Positions 8,160 to 17,069 of a DNA stretch of 64,000 nt are shown in pieces. The stretch is from positions 3,286,001 through 3,350,000 of the forward strand of contig NZ_CP129019.1 of the NCBI RefSeq assembly GCF_020524355.2, read 5' to 3'. The notes below the pieces were generated by a model. The model was given only the letters and a program-made list of their open reading frames with translations. It ran no database searches and was not told the DNA's origin. Origin of the DNA: Mesobacillus subterraneus. Lineage in GTDB: Bacteria; Bacillota; Bacilli; Bacillales; Cytobacillaceae. Made by a program: the position numbers and the translations under genes. How positions within the stretch are numbered: position 1 is the first letter of the stretch; every line of letters begins with the position of its first letter.

Positions 8160-9818
8160 TTGGAAGAAAACTCTAATTTTATAAAAACGATTATTAAGGA
8201 AGATTTGGAGAGCGGCAAGCGCGATAAAGTCGTGACTCGATTCCCTCCAGAACCAAACGGATACCTACATATCGGTCACGCAAAATCCATTGTCATCAAC
8301 TTTGACCTAGCAGATGAATTCGGCGGCAAAACGAATCTTCGGTTTGACGATACGAACCCATTAAAGGAAGACCAGGAATTCGTTGATGCCATCAAGGAAG
8401 ATGTAGAATGGCTAGGCTATGAGTGGGAAGGATTATTTTTCGCGTCTGATTATTTCGATGAAATGTATGACCGTGCTGTTCTGTTAATTAAAAAAGGACT
8501 GGCATATGTGGATGATCTATCTGCAGATGAAATCCGTGAATACCGCGGCACACTTTCCCAACCAGGCAAGGAAAGCCCGTACCGCAATCGTTCTGTTGAA
8601 GAGAATCTTGAGCTGTTCGAAAAGATGAAGAACGGCGAATTTGCCAATGGTGAAAAGGTCTTGCGCGCAAAAATCAATATGGCATCACCAAATATCAACC
8701 TGCGTGACCCTGTTATTTATCGTATATCCCATGCATCACACCACAACACAGGTGACAAATGGTGCATCTACCCAATGTACGCTTTTGCTCATCCACTTGA
8801 GGATGCTTTGGAAGGTGTTACACACAGCTTGTGCACGACCGAGTTTGAAGACCAACGTCCGCTTTACGACTGGGTTGTTCGTGAATGTGAAATGGAAGCT
8901 ACACCACAGCAGATCGAATTTGGCCGCCTGAACCTGACAAATACGGTCATGAGCAAGCGCAAACTGAAGCAGCTTGTAGAAGAAAAGTTTGTCGATGGCT
9001 GGGATGACCCTCGCCTGCCGACAATTTCCGGTTTGAGAAGACGAGGTTTCACACCAGAAGCGATTCGTGAATTTGTAAAAGCAGCTGGGGTTTCCAAAGG
9101 ATACTCAACTGTTGACGAGCAAATGCTTGAGCACTTTGTACGTGAAGACCTTAAGCTGAAGGCTCCGCGTACAATGGGAGTGCTTCGTCCATTGAAAATC
9201 GTCATCACAAATTATCCAGAAGGCGAAGTGGAATGGCTGGATGCGGACATCAACCCTGAGAATCCGGAAATGGGCACCCGTAAGATTCCATTCTCACGTG
9301 AAATTTACGTTGAGCAGGACGACTTCATGGAAAATCCGCCAGCGAAGTACTTCCGCCTCTTCCCTGGCAATGAAGTCCGCTTGAAGCATGCTTATTTCAT
9401 TAAGTGTGAAGAAGTGATTAAAGATGCGAGTGGTGAGGTAGTTGAGCTTCGCTGCACATACGATGTAGAAACTAAGAGCGGTTCCGGCTTTACTGGCCGC
9501 AAGGTAAAAGGAACACTTCACTGGGTAGACGCAACACATGCGCTTCCTGCAGAATTCCGCTTGTATGAGCCGTTGATTCTGGACAGCGAAGAAGAAGAAG
9601 CTGAAGAAGCAGATAACAAATCTTTCCTTGATTACGTCAATGAGAAATCGCTGGAAATCGTGAACGGCTTTATCGAGCCAAATATGAAGGACGCCAAGCC
9701 GCAGGACAAATTCCAGTTCTTCCGCCACGGCTACTTCAACGTCGATCCAAAGCATACAACAGAAGACAAGCTAGTCTTCAACCGCATTGTGTCTCTGAAG
9801 AGCTCGTTTAAGCTTTAA
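8160..9818 (+). CDS. glnS: Glutamine--tRNA ligase
   Basis: This is a 552-residue class I aminoacyl-tRNA synthetase that charges tRNA-Gln directly with glutamine in the cytosol. The ATP-binding HIGH motif is in [15 protein letters not shown] near residue 30, followed by [16 protein letters not shown] near 63. The KMSKS-type loop is [15 protein letters not shown] near residue 263, the form typical of GlnRS rather than GluRS. The C-terminal anticodon-binding beta-barrels run from about residue 335 to the end ([20 protein letters not shown]). There is no YqeY fusion. The start is TTG at 8160 about ten bases after AAAGGAAAGG. Many Bacillus rely on the GatCAB amidotransferase route, so this gene is a noteworthy addition. 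Confidence 0.95.
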   Translation: MEENSNFIKTIIKEDLESGKRDKVVTRFPPEPNGYLHIGHAKSIVINFDLADEFGGKTNLRFDDTNPLKEDQEFVDAIKEDVEWLGYEWEGLFFASDYFDEMYDRAVLLIKKGLAYVDDLSADEIREYRGTLSQPGKESPYRNRSVEENLELFEKMKNGEFANGEKVLRAKINMASPNINLRDPVIYRISHASHHNTGDKWCIYPMYAFAHPLEDALEGVTHSLCTTEFEDQRPLYDWVVRECEMEATPQQIEFGRLNLTNTVMSKRKLKQLVEEKFVDGWDDPRLPTISGLRRRGFTPEAIREFVKAAGVSKGYSTVDEQMLEHFVREDLKLKAPRTMGVLRPLKIVITNYPEGEVEWLDADINPENPEMGTRKIPFSREIYVEQDDFMENPPAKYFRLFPGNEVRLKHAYFIKCEEVIKDASGEVVELRCTYDVETKSGSGFTGRKVKGTLHWVDATHALPAEFRLYEPLILDSEEEEAEEADNKSFLDYVNEKSLEIVNGFIEPNMKDAKPQDKFQFFRHGYFNVDPKHTTEDKLVFNRIVSLKSSFKL

Positions 9819-9833
9819 TACTTGGTTTGGCGA

Positions 9834-9868
9834 CCTCCCCGGGTGTGTTGGATTCGGGGAGGTTTTTG
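9834..9868 (+). terminator. Intrinsic terminator of glnS
   Basis: CCTCCCCG pairs with CGGGGAGG across a 13-base loop, followed by TTTTTGTTT. Confidence 0.8.
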
Positions 9869-9939
9869 TTTGGTGCTGAGTTCGGGTTGAGTGATGTTTT
9901 TGTGCATGTACTTGCATTCGGACAGATATTCTCCTTTTG

Positions 9940-10226
9940 CCTCCAAGCCTGTCACAATAACGGCTTTTTCTTGACTGCTTTTCCGTATTTTCCTCCAAAT
10001 CTGTCACAATAACAGCTTTTTCTTGACAGCTTTTCCGTATTTTCCTCCAAACCTGTCACAATAACGGCTTTTTCTTGACTGCTTTTCCGTATTTGCCTCC
10101 AAACCTGTCACAATAACAGCTTTTTCTTGACTGCTTTTCCGTATTTTCCTCCAAACCTGTCACAATAACAGCTTTTTCTTGACAGCTTTTCCTGGTTTGC
10201 CTCCAAACCTGTCACAATAACAACTG
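9940..10226 (+). repeat. Tandem array of a 52-bp unit (five full copies and one partial)
   Basis: The unit starts CCTCCAAACCTGTCACAATA and ends TTTTCCGTATTTT. Copies begin at 9940, 9992, 10044, 10096, 10148 and 10200, spaced by exactly 52 bases; the last breaks off after about 27 bases. Copies differ at a few positions, notably CTTGACTGC versus CTTGACAGC. In the latter, CTGTCA and TGACAG form an inverted repeat. No open frame crosses it. It fills the gap between the glnS terminator and the acetyltransferase gene. Confidence 0.92.
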
Positions 10227-10325
10227 TTCCTTTCTCTGCCTAAATCACATATTCTCTTTTTAAAAGGATAATCCGCTTTTAATCTAGAACTTTATATAGC
10301 AACTATTTTTACAGAGGTGAGCATG

Positions 10326-10823
10326 ATGGAAATTCGACGATTAAATGGCGGGGATGCGGAGGGTTATCGGGTCCTGCGGCATGAAGCTCTACTTAAGAAT
10401 CCTGAGGCATTCAGTTCCAGTTATGAGGATGAGATGAATTATGAAGCAGCAGATTACAGTAAAAGGCTAGATAGTCAATTCACTTATACATTTGGCGCGT
10501 TTGATGAAAATCAGCTCGTCGGGGTCGTGTCACTTGTTCCAGAAGGAAAGGTGAAGCTAAAGCACCGGGCGAACATCTTTGCTATGTATGTGACCTCCTC
10601 ACAACGGGGTCGGGGTCTAGGACGGGAACTTGTAAAAACAGCTATTCAACAAGCGGCAGACATAAAAAATGTGGAACAGATTCACCTTACAGTGACCTCA
10701 AGCAATGAGCGAGCAAAAAAACTATATACTTCTCTAGGTTTCGATACATATGGTGTCGAAAAGAATGCTTTGCGGATTGACGGGACTTATTATAATGAAG
10801 ATTTAATGGTGTTATTTTTGTAA
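10326..10823 (+). CDS. GNAT family N-acetyltransferase
   Basis: This is a cytosolic acyl-CoA-dependent acetyltransferase of about 166 residues with the full GNAT fold. The N-terminal strand is MEIRRLNGGDAEGYRVLRHE, and the acetyl-CoA loop is FAMYVTSSQRGRGLGRELV near residue 80. The C-terminal motif is SSNERAKKLYTSLGFDTYG. The substrate is unknown. ATG codons at 10323 and 10326 both follow AGAGGTGA; the GTG at 10317 overlaps the ribosome site and is unlikely. It is monocistronic. Confidence 0.88.
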   Translation: MEIRRLNGGDAEGYRVLRHEALLKNPEAFSSSYEDEMNYEAADYSKRLDSQFTYTFGAFDENQLVGVVSLVPEGKVKLKHRANIFAMYVTSSQRGRGLGRELVKTAIQQAADIKNVEQIHLTVTSSNERAKKLYTSLGFDTYGVEKNALRIDGTYYNEDLMVLFL

Positions 10824-10846
10824 AAGGCCAGAATTGGCCTTTTTTC
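10822..10846 (+). terminator. Intrinsic terminator of the GNAT gene
   Basis: AAAGGCCA pairs with TGGCCTTT and runs into a T-stretch directly after the stop codon. Confidence 0.75.
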
Positions 10847-10912
10847 ATGTTTATTTTTTGCTGAAAAAGGAACTAGGTAAAGGATGAGTCTTTTATTGAA
10901 AGGAGATTGCTC

Positions 10913-11263
10913 ATGTTTTTAGATGCTTATGTTAACCAGAAGGTTCAGATTAAACTTAAAAATTTCCCAGACAGCATGATAGGCGATATAACGGGAATCT
11001 ACCAGCCTGATGAATGGTATCTTGTAAAAATAGTACATGCCGAAAATATGGGGATTTGGGTTGAGAACCCTTGCTATAAGCGGACTCCGGTTCAGAAGGA
11101 GGATGGAACCGCGATTCCTGACGAAGACCAGGTGGAGGAAACCTGTATCACTCACATGTTCCTGCGATGGGATTATATCGCATCCGTTATCACCTTCCCG
11201 GATGCAGATGCACGTGCTGATAAAAAAGCCAAGCTGATCGGTTTTCAGCCTGATGTGGATTAG
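10913..11263 (+). CDS. Conserved hypothetical protein
   Basis: A 116-residue acidic soluble protein that I do not assign to a named family. It starts MFLDAYVNQKVQIKLKNF and resembles a small beta-rich fold (MIGDITGIYQPDEWYLVKIV, MFLRWDYIASVITF) reminiscent of Sm-like or PilZ-sized barrels; that is inference only. ATG at 10913 is eight bases after AAGGAG. A terminator follows at once. It has no membrane segment or signal peptide. Confidence 0.7.
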   Translation: MFLDAYVNQKVQIKLKNFPDSMIGDITGIYQPDEWYLVKIVHAENMGIWVENPCYKRTPVQKEDGTAIPDEDQVEETCITHMFLRWDYIASVITFPDADARADKKAKLIGFQPDVD

Positions 11264-11272
11264 GAATTATTT

Positions 11273-11306
11273 AAAACGCTGCCGGAAAACTGGCAGCGTT
11301 TTTTCT
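11273..11306 (+). terminator. Intrinsic terminator
   Basis: AAACGCTGCC pairs with GGCAGCGTTT, followed by TTTC. Confidence 0.75.
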
Positions 11307-11379
11307 TCGATTCACTAATGTATTTAATAGTTATAATAATCTGTATAATAGTTTACAAATGAATTACTGGAGGTTCCCC

Positions 11380-12325
11380 ATGCTGAAAGTCGGAGTAATT
11401 GGCCTTGGTGCAATAGGCCAGCGTTTGATTAAAGGTTTTCTTGAACACCCGGAGATGGAAATTGCGGCTGTATGTGATTCGATGGAAGATAGAGTAAAGG
11501 AAACGGCAGTCGAGCTTGGTGATATTCCGTCATATGTCGACCATCAGGAAATGCTTGAGAACACACAATTGGATCTTGTGTATGTCGCTGTGCCTCCTCA
11601 GTTCCACCATTCCGTAGCATCTGATGTACTTGCGAAAGGTATACATATTCTTTGTGAGAAGCCTCTTGCAAACTCTATAGAGGAGGCGGAAAGTCTATTA
11701 AAACAGGCGGAAGATGCGGGGGGTTGTCCATGCGATCAATTTTCCGCTGAACTATAGCGCTGGCACCAGGACGTTTGAAAAATTAATCAAGAGTAACTAT
11801 GTTGGCAAGCTTAGAAGAGTTCAATTAAAGATGTACTTCCCGGAATGGCCTCGCCCGTGGCAGCAGAATGCGTGGGTTGCGAGCAAGGAACAGGGTGGCT
11901 ATGTCCTGGAGGTTGGCGTTCACTTCATCCAACAGCTGCAAAAGATCTTCGGCCCAGCTGAGGTGAAGGATGTTCACATCCATTTCCCTGAAGACCCGCA
12001 CGCGAGTGAAAATGCAATTCTTGCAATCTTGAAGCTAGCGGACGGTACACCGGTACTGATTGATGGCATGAGCCAAATTGCCGGCAAGGAGGAAATTGTG
12101 TTCACTGCCTACGGTGAAGATGGTACACTATCACTCTTGAATTGGGGCGAGCTATTCGGCGGCAAGCTTGGCGAGGAAATCCTGCCATTGGAAGCTGATC
12201 ACTCCCTGACAGATTCATTGGTTGATAATCTTGCAAAAGCAATCAAAGGTGAAGAAGCTACGATCATTGATTTTGCCGCAGGTTATGAGGCACAGGTTAT
12301 ATTGGAGCAACTCAGGAAAGGTTGA
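11380..12325 (+). pseudogene. Gfo/Idh/MocA family oxidoreductase, frameshifted
   Basis: Two frames join into one NAD(P)-dependent dehydrogenase of about 315 residues. The N-terminal Rossmann half starts MLKVGVIGLGAIGQRL and contains the family motif HILCEKPLANSIEEAE. After a G-run at 11718-11723 the reading continues in another frame as VVHAINFPLNYSAGTRTF with the C-terminal substrate-binding half (GGYVLEVGVHFIQQL). Six G residues are present where five would keep the frame. ATG at 11380 follows TGGAGG. The substrate, probably a sugar or polyol derivative, is unknown. A homopolymer sequencing error is a likely explanation. Confidence 0.82.
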
Positions 12326-12352
12326 GGGCGCAGGATATGCGCTCTCTTTTTT
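12324..12352 (+). terminator. Intrinsic terminator after the oxidoreductase gene
   Basis: GAGGGCGCA pairs with TGCGCTCTC (one wobble), followed by seven T residues. It also lies at the 3' end of the convergent hydrolase gene. Confidence 0.7.
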
Positions 12353-13162
12353 TAATGACTGTTTGTCAGCCAATCCCCAAATATAGCCTGGACAAGTTCA
12401 CGCTTCTCAACTTGCAGCATATGGCCTGCACGATCCAATACAGCCATTGTAGAATTCGGGAACTTATCCAACAAAAAGAAATGGTCTTTATATCCGCAAA
12501 TATAATCCTGCTTGCCAAGGATGAACAACGCTGATTGGGGTATGGTGTCAACGTCATTAAACGGTTCATCAATCAGGTAATACCGATGGGCCTTCCAATC
12601 CGAAGCAAGAAAATCCCGATTGGCCAAAAGCCTGCCGGGCTGGATTTCTTTTTTTGAAGGTCCCGAATGTTGCTTCATTTTGGTGGATAAATAGAGTTTC
12701 AAATGCAGTTCGGATATCTGGCTCAATATTTGAAAGCAGCTCTTCATCCTTCCCTAAAACAATTCGTTCTGGAAGATTCCTTTCTTTTACATGGAGTGCT
12801 GGAGCCAAAAGGCAAATCCCTTTTACATAGTTCCTCCTGTTATGAAAAATCCCTTGTGCCAAATATCCCCCAAAAGAAGCACCAATCAGCGAAAATTCTT
12901 TTCCCCAAAAAGTATCATCAATAAAGTCAAGCAAATTCCCAAGTAAGTCATCCGTTGATTTCACATTATTGTCAATAGTACTCCGCCCATGAGCAGGTAA
13001 ATCAATATACACTCTTTGGAAACCTTCAATCTTATTAAAAATAGGTTCTAGCCAGCCTAGCATCGAACGATGGTCTGTACCCATAGCATGAAGAATCAGC
13101 AAGGGAAACCCGTCCCCAATGACTTCATAATGAATACTGCCCTTTCTTACTTTGCAATCCAC
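12352..13162 (-). pseudogene. Alpha/beta fold hydrolase, frameshifted
   Basis: An alpha/beta hydrolase of about 270 residues is split over two frames. The first part has PLLILHAMGTDHRSMLGWL (oxyanion region), VYIDLPAHGRS and the nucleophile elbow SLIGASFGGYLAQGI. The last part has FILGKQDYICGY and the catalytic histidine region LDRAGHMLQVEKREL. The frames meet at a T-run at 12649-12655 (seven T; six would restore the frame). The GTG start at 13162 follows AGGAGATGAAGCT, four bases after the stop of the upstream NUDIX gene, so the two are cotranscribed. The substrate is unknown. Confidence 0.8.
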
Positions 13163-13166
13163 AGCT

Positions 13167-13661
13167 TCATCTCCTCTTTCCCACCCATCCGTTATCCCAC
13201 CGAAAATCAGTCTTTTCTCTATCAGTTCTGACAAAAACACTCTCAGGATAAGGCAGTGCCAATTCGGGTCTATTTTCAACGCTAAAGTAACGGAGTTCCG
13301 CTGTCTCACTGTCGATTGGATTATGCTCTCCCCCGACGGACCTGCAATCGAATACGAACACAACATATTCAACCTTGTGGCCGTTTGGGTATTCATAACG
13401 AAACTCTTTCCCTCCGTATACACCGAGTAATTTTTCGGGAACAACATGCAGGCCAGTTTCTTCCCAAACTTCACGGACAACAGCTTCTGCCGGTGCTTCA
13501 CCTAGTTCGATCGCTCCTGCCGGCAAGCTCCACTTCTCACCATTCCCTTTGTTTTGAAATAAGATTTTTCCCGCCTCATTCCTGATAATTCCTGCCACAC
13601 TCGGCATAAAAATAAGGTCACTTCCCACTTTGTTCCGAAGATCCTGATAGTAATTTGACAT
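13167..13661 (-). CDS. NUDIX hydrolase
   Basis: A 164-residue pyrophosphohydrolase with a complete Nudix box: GAIELGEAPAEAVVREVWEE, then TGL, near residue 55. It starts MSNYYQDLRNKVGSDLIF, the form of the Bacillus NUDIX group that begins with a short helical extension before SVAGIIRN. Residues after the box (FRYEYPNGHKVEYVVFVF) fit the core sheet. The substrate is unknown. I chose the ATG at 13661, ten bases after GAAGG; 13667 is also possible. It is the first gene of a two-gene operon with the alpha/beta hydrolase. Confidence 0.85.
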   Translation of the reverse strand: MSNYYQDLRNKVGSDLIFMPSVAGIIRNEAGKILFQNKGNGEKWSLPAGAIELGEAPAEAVVREVWEETGLHVVPEKLLGVYGGKEFRYEYPNGHKVEYVVFVFDCRSVGGEHNPIDSETAELRYFSVENRPELALPYPESVFVRTDREKTDFRWDNGWVGKRR

Positions 13662-13821
13662 TCCCATAAAACCTTCACCACCCTGCTTTTCCATTCGCCG
13701 TCCCACCAGTTTTTTCCTTCTTTAAGCAAATGACTATCACTCTCCGCGCGCACCTACATACTTTATAGAGAATTTATCGCCAGCTCTCAGGCAGATTTTT
13801 ATCAATAAGGAGTGTGCCCGC

Positions 13822-14196
13822 ATGTATCAACATCACTTTAGTTACAACCCGAATCAACTTGACCCTTATACTCATTATGATTTCAACTATTACGCGCAGC
13901 AGCAGGATCCGTACGATTACGAAAGACAGCCTGCTCTCGAGCGAAGAGTGAATCAGCTTGAAAGGCAGTTGCAAGTTCAAAAAACAGAGCTAGACAGGCA
14001 GAATAAAGAAATTGCCCGCCAAAACAGAGAGATCGCAAGGCTTAATAGGGAGATTGGCCGTTTAAACAATGAAGTTACTCGCTTGAATCAAAACGACGAA
14101 CGTCACACGCGGCGTTTAAACCGTTTGAATCAGAGACTGCGGACTGTTGAAAACCGCTTGAATATCCCCTTCTCGGCAACGGATGGTGATTTTTAA
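13822..14196 (+). CDS. Coiled-coil protein with Arg/Asn/Glu-rich heptads
   Basis: A 124-residue protein with no recognisable family. Residues 1-40 are rich in Tyr, His and Gln (MYQHHFSYNPNQLDPYTHYD). Residues about 40-110 are near-perfect seven-residue repeats such as EIARQNR, EIARLNR, EIGRLNN and EVTRLNQ, ending RLNQRLRTVENRLNIP. This predicts a long, highly charged parallel coiled coil. The Tyr/His-rich head resembles spore-coat proteins, which is only an inference. ATG at 13822 follows AAGGAGTGTGCCCGC. A weak hairpin lies after the stop. Confidence 0.7.
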   Translation: MYQHHFSYNPNQLDPYTHYDFNYYAQQQDPYDYERQPALERRVNQLERQLQVQKTELDRQNKEIARQNREIARLNREIGRLNNEVTRLNQNDERHTRRLNRLNQRLRTVENRLNIPFSATDGDF

Positions 14197-14204
14197 AAAC
14201 TTCT

Positions 14205-14238
14205 CAAAGGACTGGAATCCGATTTCGGTCCTTTGTAT
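14205..14238 (+). terminator. Probable terminator hairpin
   Basis: CAAAGGAC pairs with GTCCTTTG over a 15-base loop; the T-tract after it is weak. Confidence 0.45.
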
Positions 14239-14367
14239 AATTTCCCAAATGGATGACATGATATATTAAAAATAATCTTAATTTTAAAATGAAAAAATTG
14301 TGCTACTATAGAAAAGTATCACAAATTTTAATTACGTGAGCTTAATGCTTACTTTAGGAGTCAAATA

Positions 14368-16071
14368 ATGAAAAAAAAGCAATATGTCCTAATCTTTTTC
14401 ATCCTGAGCATTACCTGGATATTTGGAACAAATTATCTGTTAAACAAATACGCTCCTTCAGAATATGTTGCCATAATTGAACATTCTAAGGAACTTCTTT
14501 ATGTACTATCAGCAGGCTGGTTTTTCTATTTTTTCATCTCGAAGATGGAGGAATTGAGTGCTTCAAAGGAAGAAGAAGAGCGACTGTCCACCCTGATTAA
14601 TTCAATGGTCGATTTCGTCAACTTCAAGGATGGAGAAGGCCGATGGATTCAGGCCAATGATTTTGGATTGAAACTGTTTGATATTGAAAACGTTGATTAT
14701 AGAGGAAAGAAAGATTCGGAGCTTGCGGAGTACAGCATTTATTTCAGCGATGCCTTGAGATATTGTGAGATTTCCGATGAAGAAGCATGGAAAGCAGGCG
14801 GAATAATCCGTGTTGAGGAGGTACTTGCACAACCGGATGGAACAAACAAAACTTTTGATACTATTAAAGTACCGCTTTTCAATGAAGACGGAAGCCGGCA
14901 GGGTCTTGTCATCATGGGCCGGGATATCACCGAACGAAAAAATGTTGAAACCCTTCTTGAAGAGAGCAGGCAACAATACCGTTCCCTGTTTGAATACAGC
15001 CCTGACATTGTTTCGATGCTCGACTTGAATGGGACGATCACCAATCTCAATCCGCAGTTTGAAAAAATCACTGGTCTTAACAGGGATGAATACATCGGAA
15101 AAAACCTGGCGGACTTGATTCCAGATTCCCACAGGCATATTGTTTTAGATAAGGTTGCCAATGTGGTGGAAAATCACTCCCCGCAAATGTTTGAACTTGA
15201 ATTCATGCAAAAGAACGGCAAGCCACTCACTTTCCAGAGCACTTCCCTTCCAATCATTGTGAATGACGAAATTGCCGGGATCATTTGCAACTCCCGGGAC
15301 GTGACTGAGCTTCGCCAAACAGAAGAGCGTCTGCGGAGGACGGACAAGCTTTCGGTAGTCGGCGAATTGTCCGCAAGTGTGGCGCATGAAATCCGCAACC
15401 CGCTTACTTCCTTGAAGGGCCTTGTCCAGCTATTGCAGATGGAGGATGAAAAACATCAGCTATACTACCAGATCATGATCGATGAACTGAACCGGATCAA
15501 CCATATCGTCAGCGAATTGCTATTATTGGCCAAGCCGCAGCAAATAAAATACACAGAAGCAGACTTGCAGATTATTTTACATGATGTCATTTCACTTTTA
15601 AAATCAGAAGCGAGCCTGCATAATATCCAAATCGAGTTCCAGGTTCAAAGTAATCCCGTCATGATCGAATGCGAGCCGAATCAGCTCAAGCAGCTATTCA
15701 TCAATATCTTAAAGAATGCCATAGAAGCATCCTCAGCCGGAGATGTTGTCACAATCTCACTACAAAGTCATGACAACAATGTAACTATTATGGTCGAGGA
15801 CGAGGGAGTGGGAATCTCGAAAGAACTTCTCGAAAGAATTGGGGAACCTTTTTATTCTTCTAAAGAAAAAGGCACCGGACTCGGAATGACCGTCAGCTTC
15901 AAAATTGTCCAATCTCATAATGGAACAATTACGTTCAAAAGCGAGCCTGATAAAGGTACAGAAGTAATCGTTCAATTGCCGATCAAGCACGCGGACCATA
16001 TGAAAGGTGTTGAATCCAGTAATAATGGCAGCATGGTCGCTAGCCTGGCAAGCATTGGAGTTAAACAATAG
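14368..16071 (+). CDS. PAS-domain sensor histidine kinase (KinA/KinE-like, orphan)
   Basis: This 567-residue kinase has two membrane helices (residues about 8-25 and 45-62). A first PAS domain covers about 75-200 (NSMVDFVNFKDGEGRW, ending IMGRDITERKN) and a second PAS about 205-325 (FEYSPDIVSMLDLNG). The HisKA dimerisation helix carries the phosphorylated histidine in SASVAHEIRNPLTSLKG. HATPase motifs are N-box NILKNAIEASS, G1 VEDEGVGIS and G2 GTGLGMTVS. No response regulator is adjacent. In Bacillus such orphans usually feed the Spo0F-Spo0B-Spo0A sporulation phosphorelay, so that is the best guess for its output. ATG at 14368 follows TAGGAG. Confidence 0.88.
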   Translation: MKKKQYVLIFFILSITWIFGTNYLLNKYAPSEYVAIIEHSKELLYVLSAGWFFYFFISKMEELSASKEEEERLSTLINSMVDFVNFKDGEGRWIQANDFGLKLFDIENVDYRGKKDSELAEYSIYFSDALRYCEISDEEAWKAGGIIRVEEVLAQPDGTNKTFDTIKVPLFNEDGSRQGLVIMGRDITERKNVETLLEESRQQYRSLFEYSPDIVSMLDLNGTITNLNPQFEKITGLNRDEYIGKNLADLIPDSHRHIVLDKVANVVENHSPQMFELEFMQKNGKPLTFQSTSLPIIVNDEIAGIICNSRDVTELRQTEERLRRTDKLSVVGELSASVAHEIRNPLTSLKGLVQLLQMEDEKHQLYYQIMIDELNRINHIVSELLLLAKPQQIKYTEADLQIILHDVISLLKSEASLHNIQIEFQVQSNPVMIECEPNQLKQLFINILKNAIEASSAGDVVTISLQSHDNNVTIMVEDEGVGISKELLERIGEPFYSSKEKGTGLGMTVSFKIVQSHNGTITFKSEPDKGTEVIVQLPIKHADHMKGVESSNNGSMVASLASIGVKQ

Positions 16072-16085
16072 TAGAGAGAAACAAA

Positions 16086-16118
16086 AACGCGAAAGGGTCA
16101 GTCCTTTCGCGTTTTTTA
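16086..16118. terminator. Bidirectional intrinsic terminator
   Basis: AACGCGAAAGG pairs with CCTTTCGCGTT followed by TTTT, between the convergent kinase and HTH genes. Confidence 0.8.
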
Positions 16119-16346
16119 ATCCTCATCTTTAATGTCAATATCCTCAGGCACCGGCTCATTCATGATTTCTTCAACAAGTTTCTTATATTTTTCCATCTGT
16201 TTCATATGCGTGTTGAATTGATCTTTGTATATCAAATAATGGTCGCCATCGTGAATGGCCCTTATTTTTTGCTGAAAAATCATCTTTTCTATTTTCGATT
16301 CCGGAATCGATAAATATTCTGCTGCTTCTTTTACTGTCAAATACAC
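16116..16346 (-). CDS. Excisionase-type helix-turn-helix protein
   Basis: A 76-residue protein starting YLTVKEAAEYLSIPESKIEK, the MerR/excisionase-like helix-turn-helix, followed by MIFQQKIRAIHDGDHYLIYK and an acidic tail (EPVPEDIDIKDED). It probably binds DNA or acts as a small adaptor. I place the start at GTG 16346, which follows AAAAGGACTG and leaves a seven-base gap from the DUF1836 stop; a longer frame from 16394 would overlap that gene by 41 bases. It is cotranscribed with the DUF1836 gene. Confidence 0.7.
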   Translation of the reverse strand: MYLTVKEAAEYLSIPESKIEKMIFQQKIRAIHDGDHYLIYKDQFNTHMKQMEKYKKLVEEIMNEPVPEDIDIKDED

Positions 16347-16353
16347 CTTGAAT

Positions 16354-16938
16354 TCAGTCCTTTTTGTTAATTTCAGCACCAAGCCTGTCAACAAGCTTCT
16401 CTGCTGTCCTTCTGTAAAAATTACTTATATTAATAAGTGATGCAATCAATAATACCGTTTCGAGTTCCTCAGGATCATCTGCATCCAGCCTCTTCACTTC
16501 CTGTTTCACATCTTGCTCGGTTTTCAAGACATCCTCGCTGAAGATTTCAACATTTTTCTCATAAAGCTTCAAATAACTTTGATAAAAATGTCCTAATTGA
16601 ATATCCCCTGACTCAGTTTTCTGGTTAACCCCTTCGAGAGTCTGCTTGATATCCTGGATCGACAAACCGCCTTTCAGTTGATAGATCAAACTGATCAGGA
16701 TCAAATGCTCCTTCGAATACTTTTTATTTTTTATCGGGAAGAACAACTTTCCCTTGGCATAATTGTTGATCATCGTTTTCGTCAGGACTTTTTCATCCTC
16801 ATTCCTAGTTGAGCATCCAAAATTCTTTTCGAAAAGCTGGATCACCTGGTCCATGTACAAGTCGATTTCCGGGATGTCTTCCAGTGCAATGTTATTTTCA
16901 AGTTTAAGCTCAGCTAACAGCTGTTCTAAATTATTCAA
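16354..16938 (-). CDS. DUF1836 domain-containing protein
   Basis: A 194-residue protein of the DUF1836 family: the N-terminal IPEIDLYMDQVIQLFEKNF and the segment KTMINNYAKGKLFFPIKNKK with the diagnostic helix-turn-helix-like core. It then continues with QLKGGLSIQDIKQTLEGVN. Family members are presumed transcription regulators; no target is known. It lies immediately upstream of a small HTH gene, which supports a joint regulatory role. ATG at 16938 follows TGAGGGATTGTATT on the minus strand. Confidence 0.8.
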   Translation of the reverse strand: MNNLEQLLAELKLENNIALEDIPEIDLYMDQVIQLFEKNFGCSTRNEDEKVLTKTMINNYAKGKLFFPIKNKKYSKEHLILISLIYQLKGGLSIQDIKQTLEGVNQKTESGDIQLGHFYQSYLKLYEKNVEIFSEDVLKTEQDVKQEVKRLDADDPEELETVLLIASLINISNFYRRTAEKLVDRLGAEINKKD

Positions 16939-17069
16939 TACAATCCCTCATGTTTTTTTATTTTATTATAATGCAAAAAACACACTCGTAAACATTGACT
17001 ATGTATCGTTATGAAGATATTATAATAAGTAGTTATCAATACTACATAAAGCGATATGGAGGTTATAAA

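Noticed and set aside
9940..10226. CRISPR array or coding repeat
   Set aside because: The whole 52-base unit is conserved, so there are no unique spacers, and no frame stays open through it.
12705..13450. Plus-strand frames opposite the hydrolase and NUDIX genes
   Set aside because: They lack ribosome sites and recognisable motifs; the minus strand has clear conserved domains.
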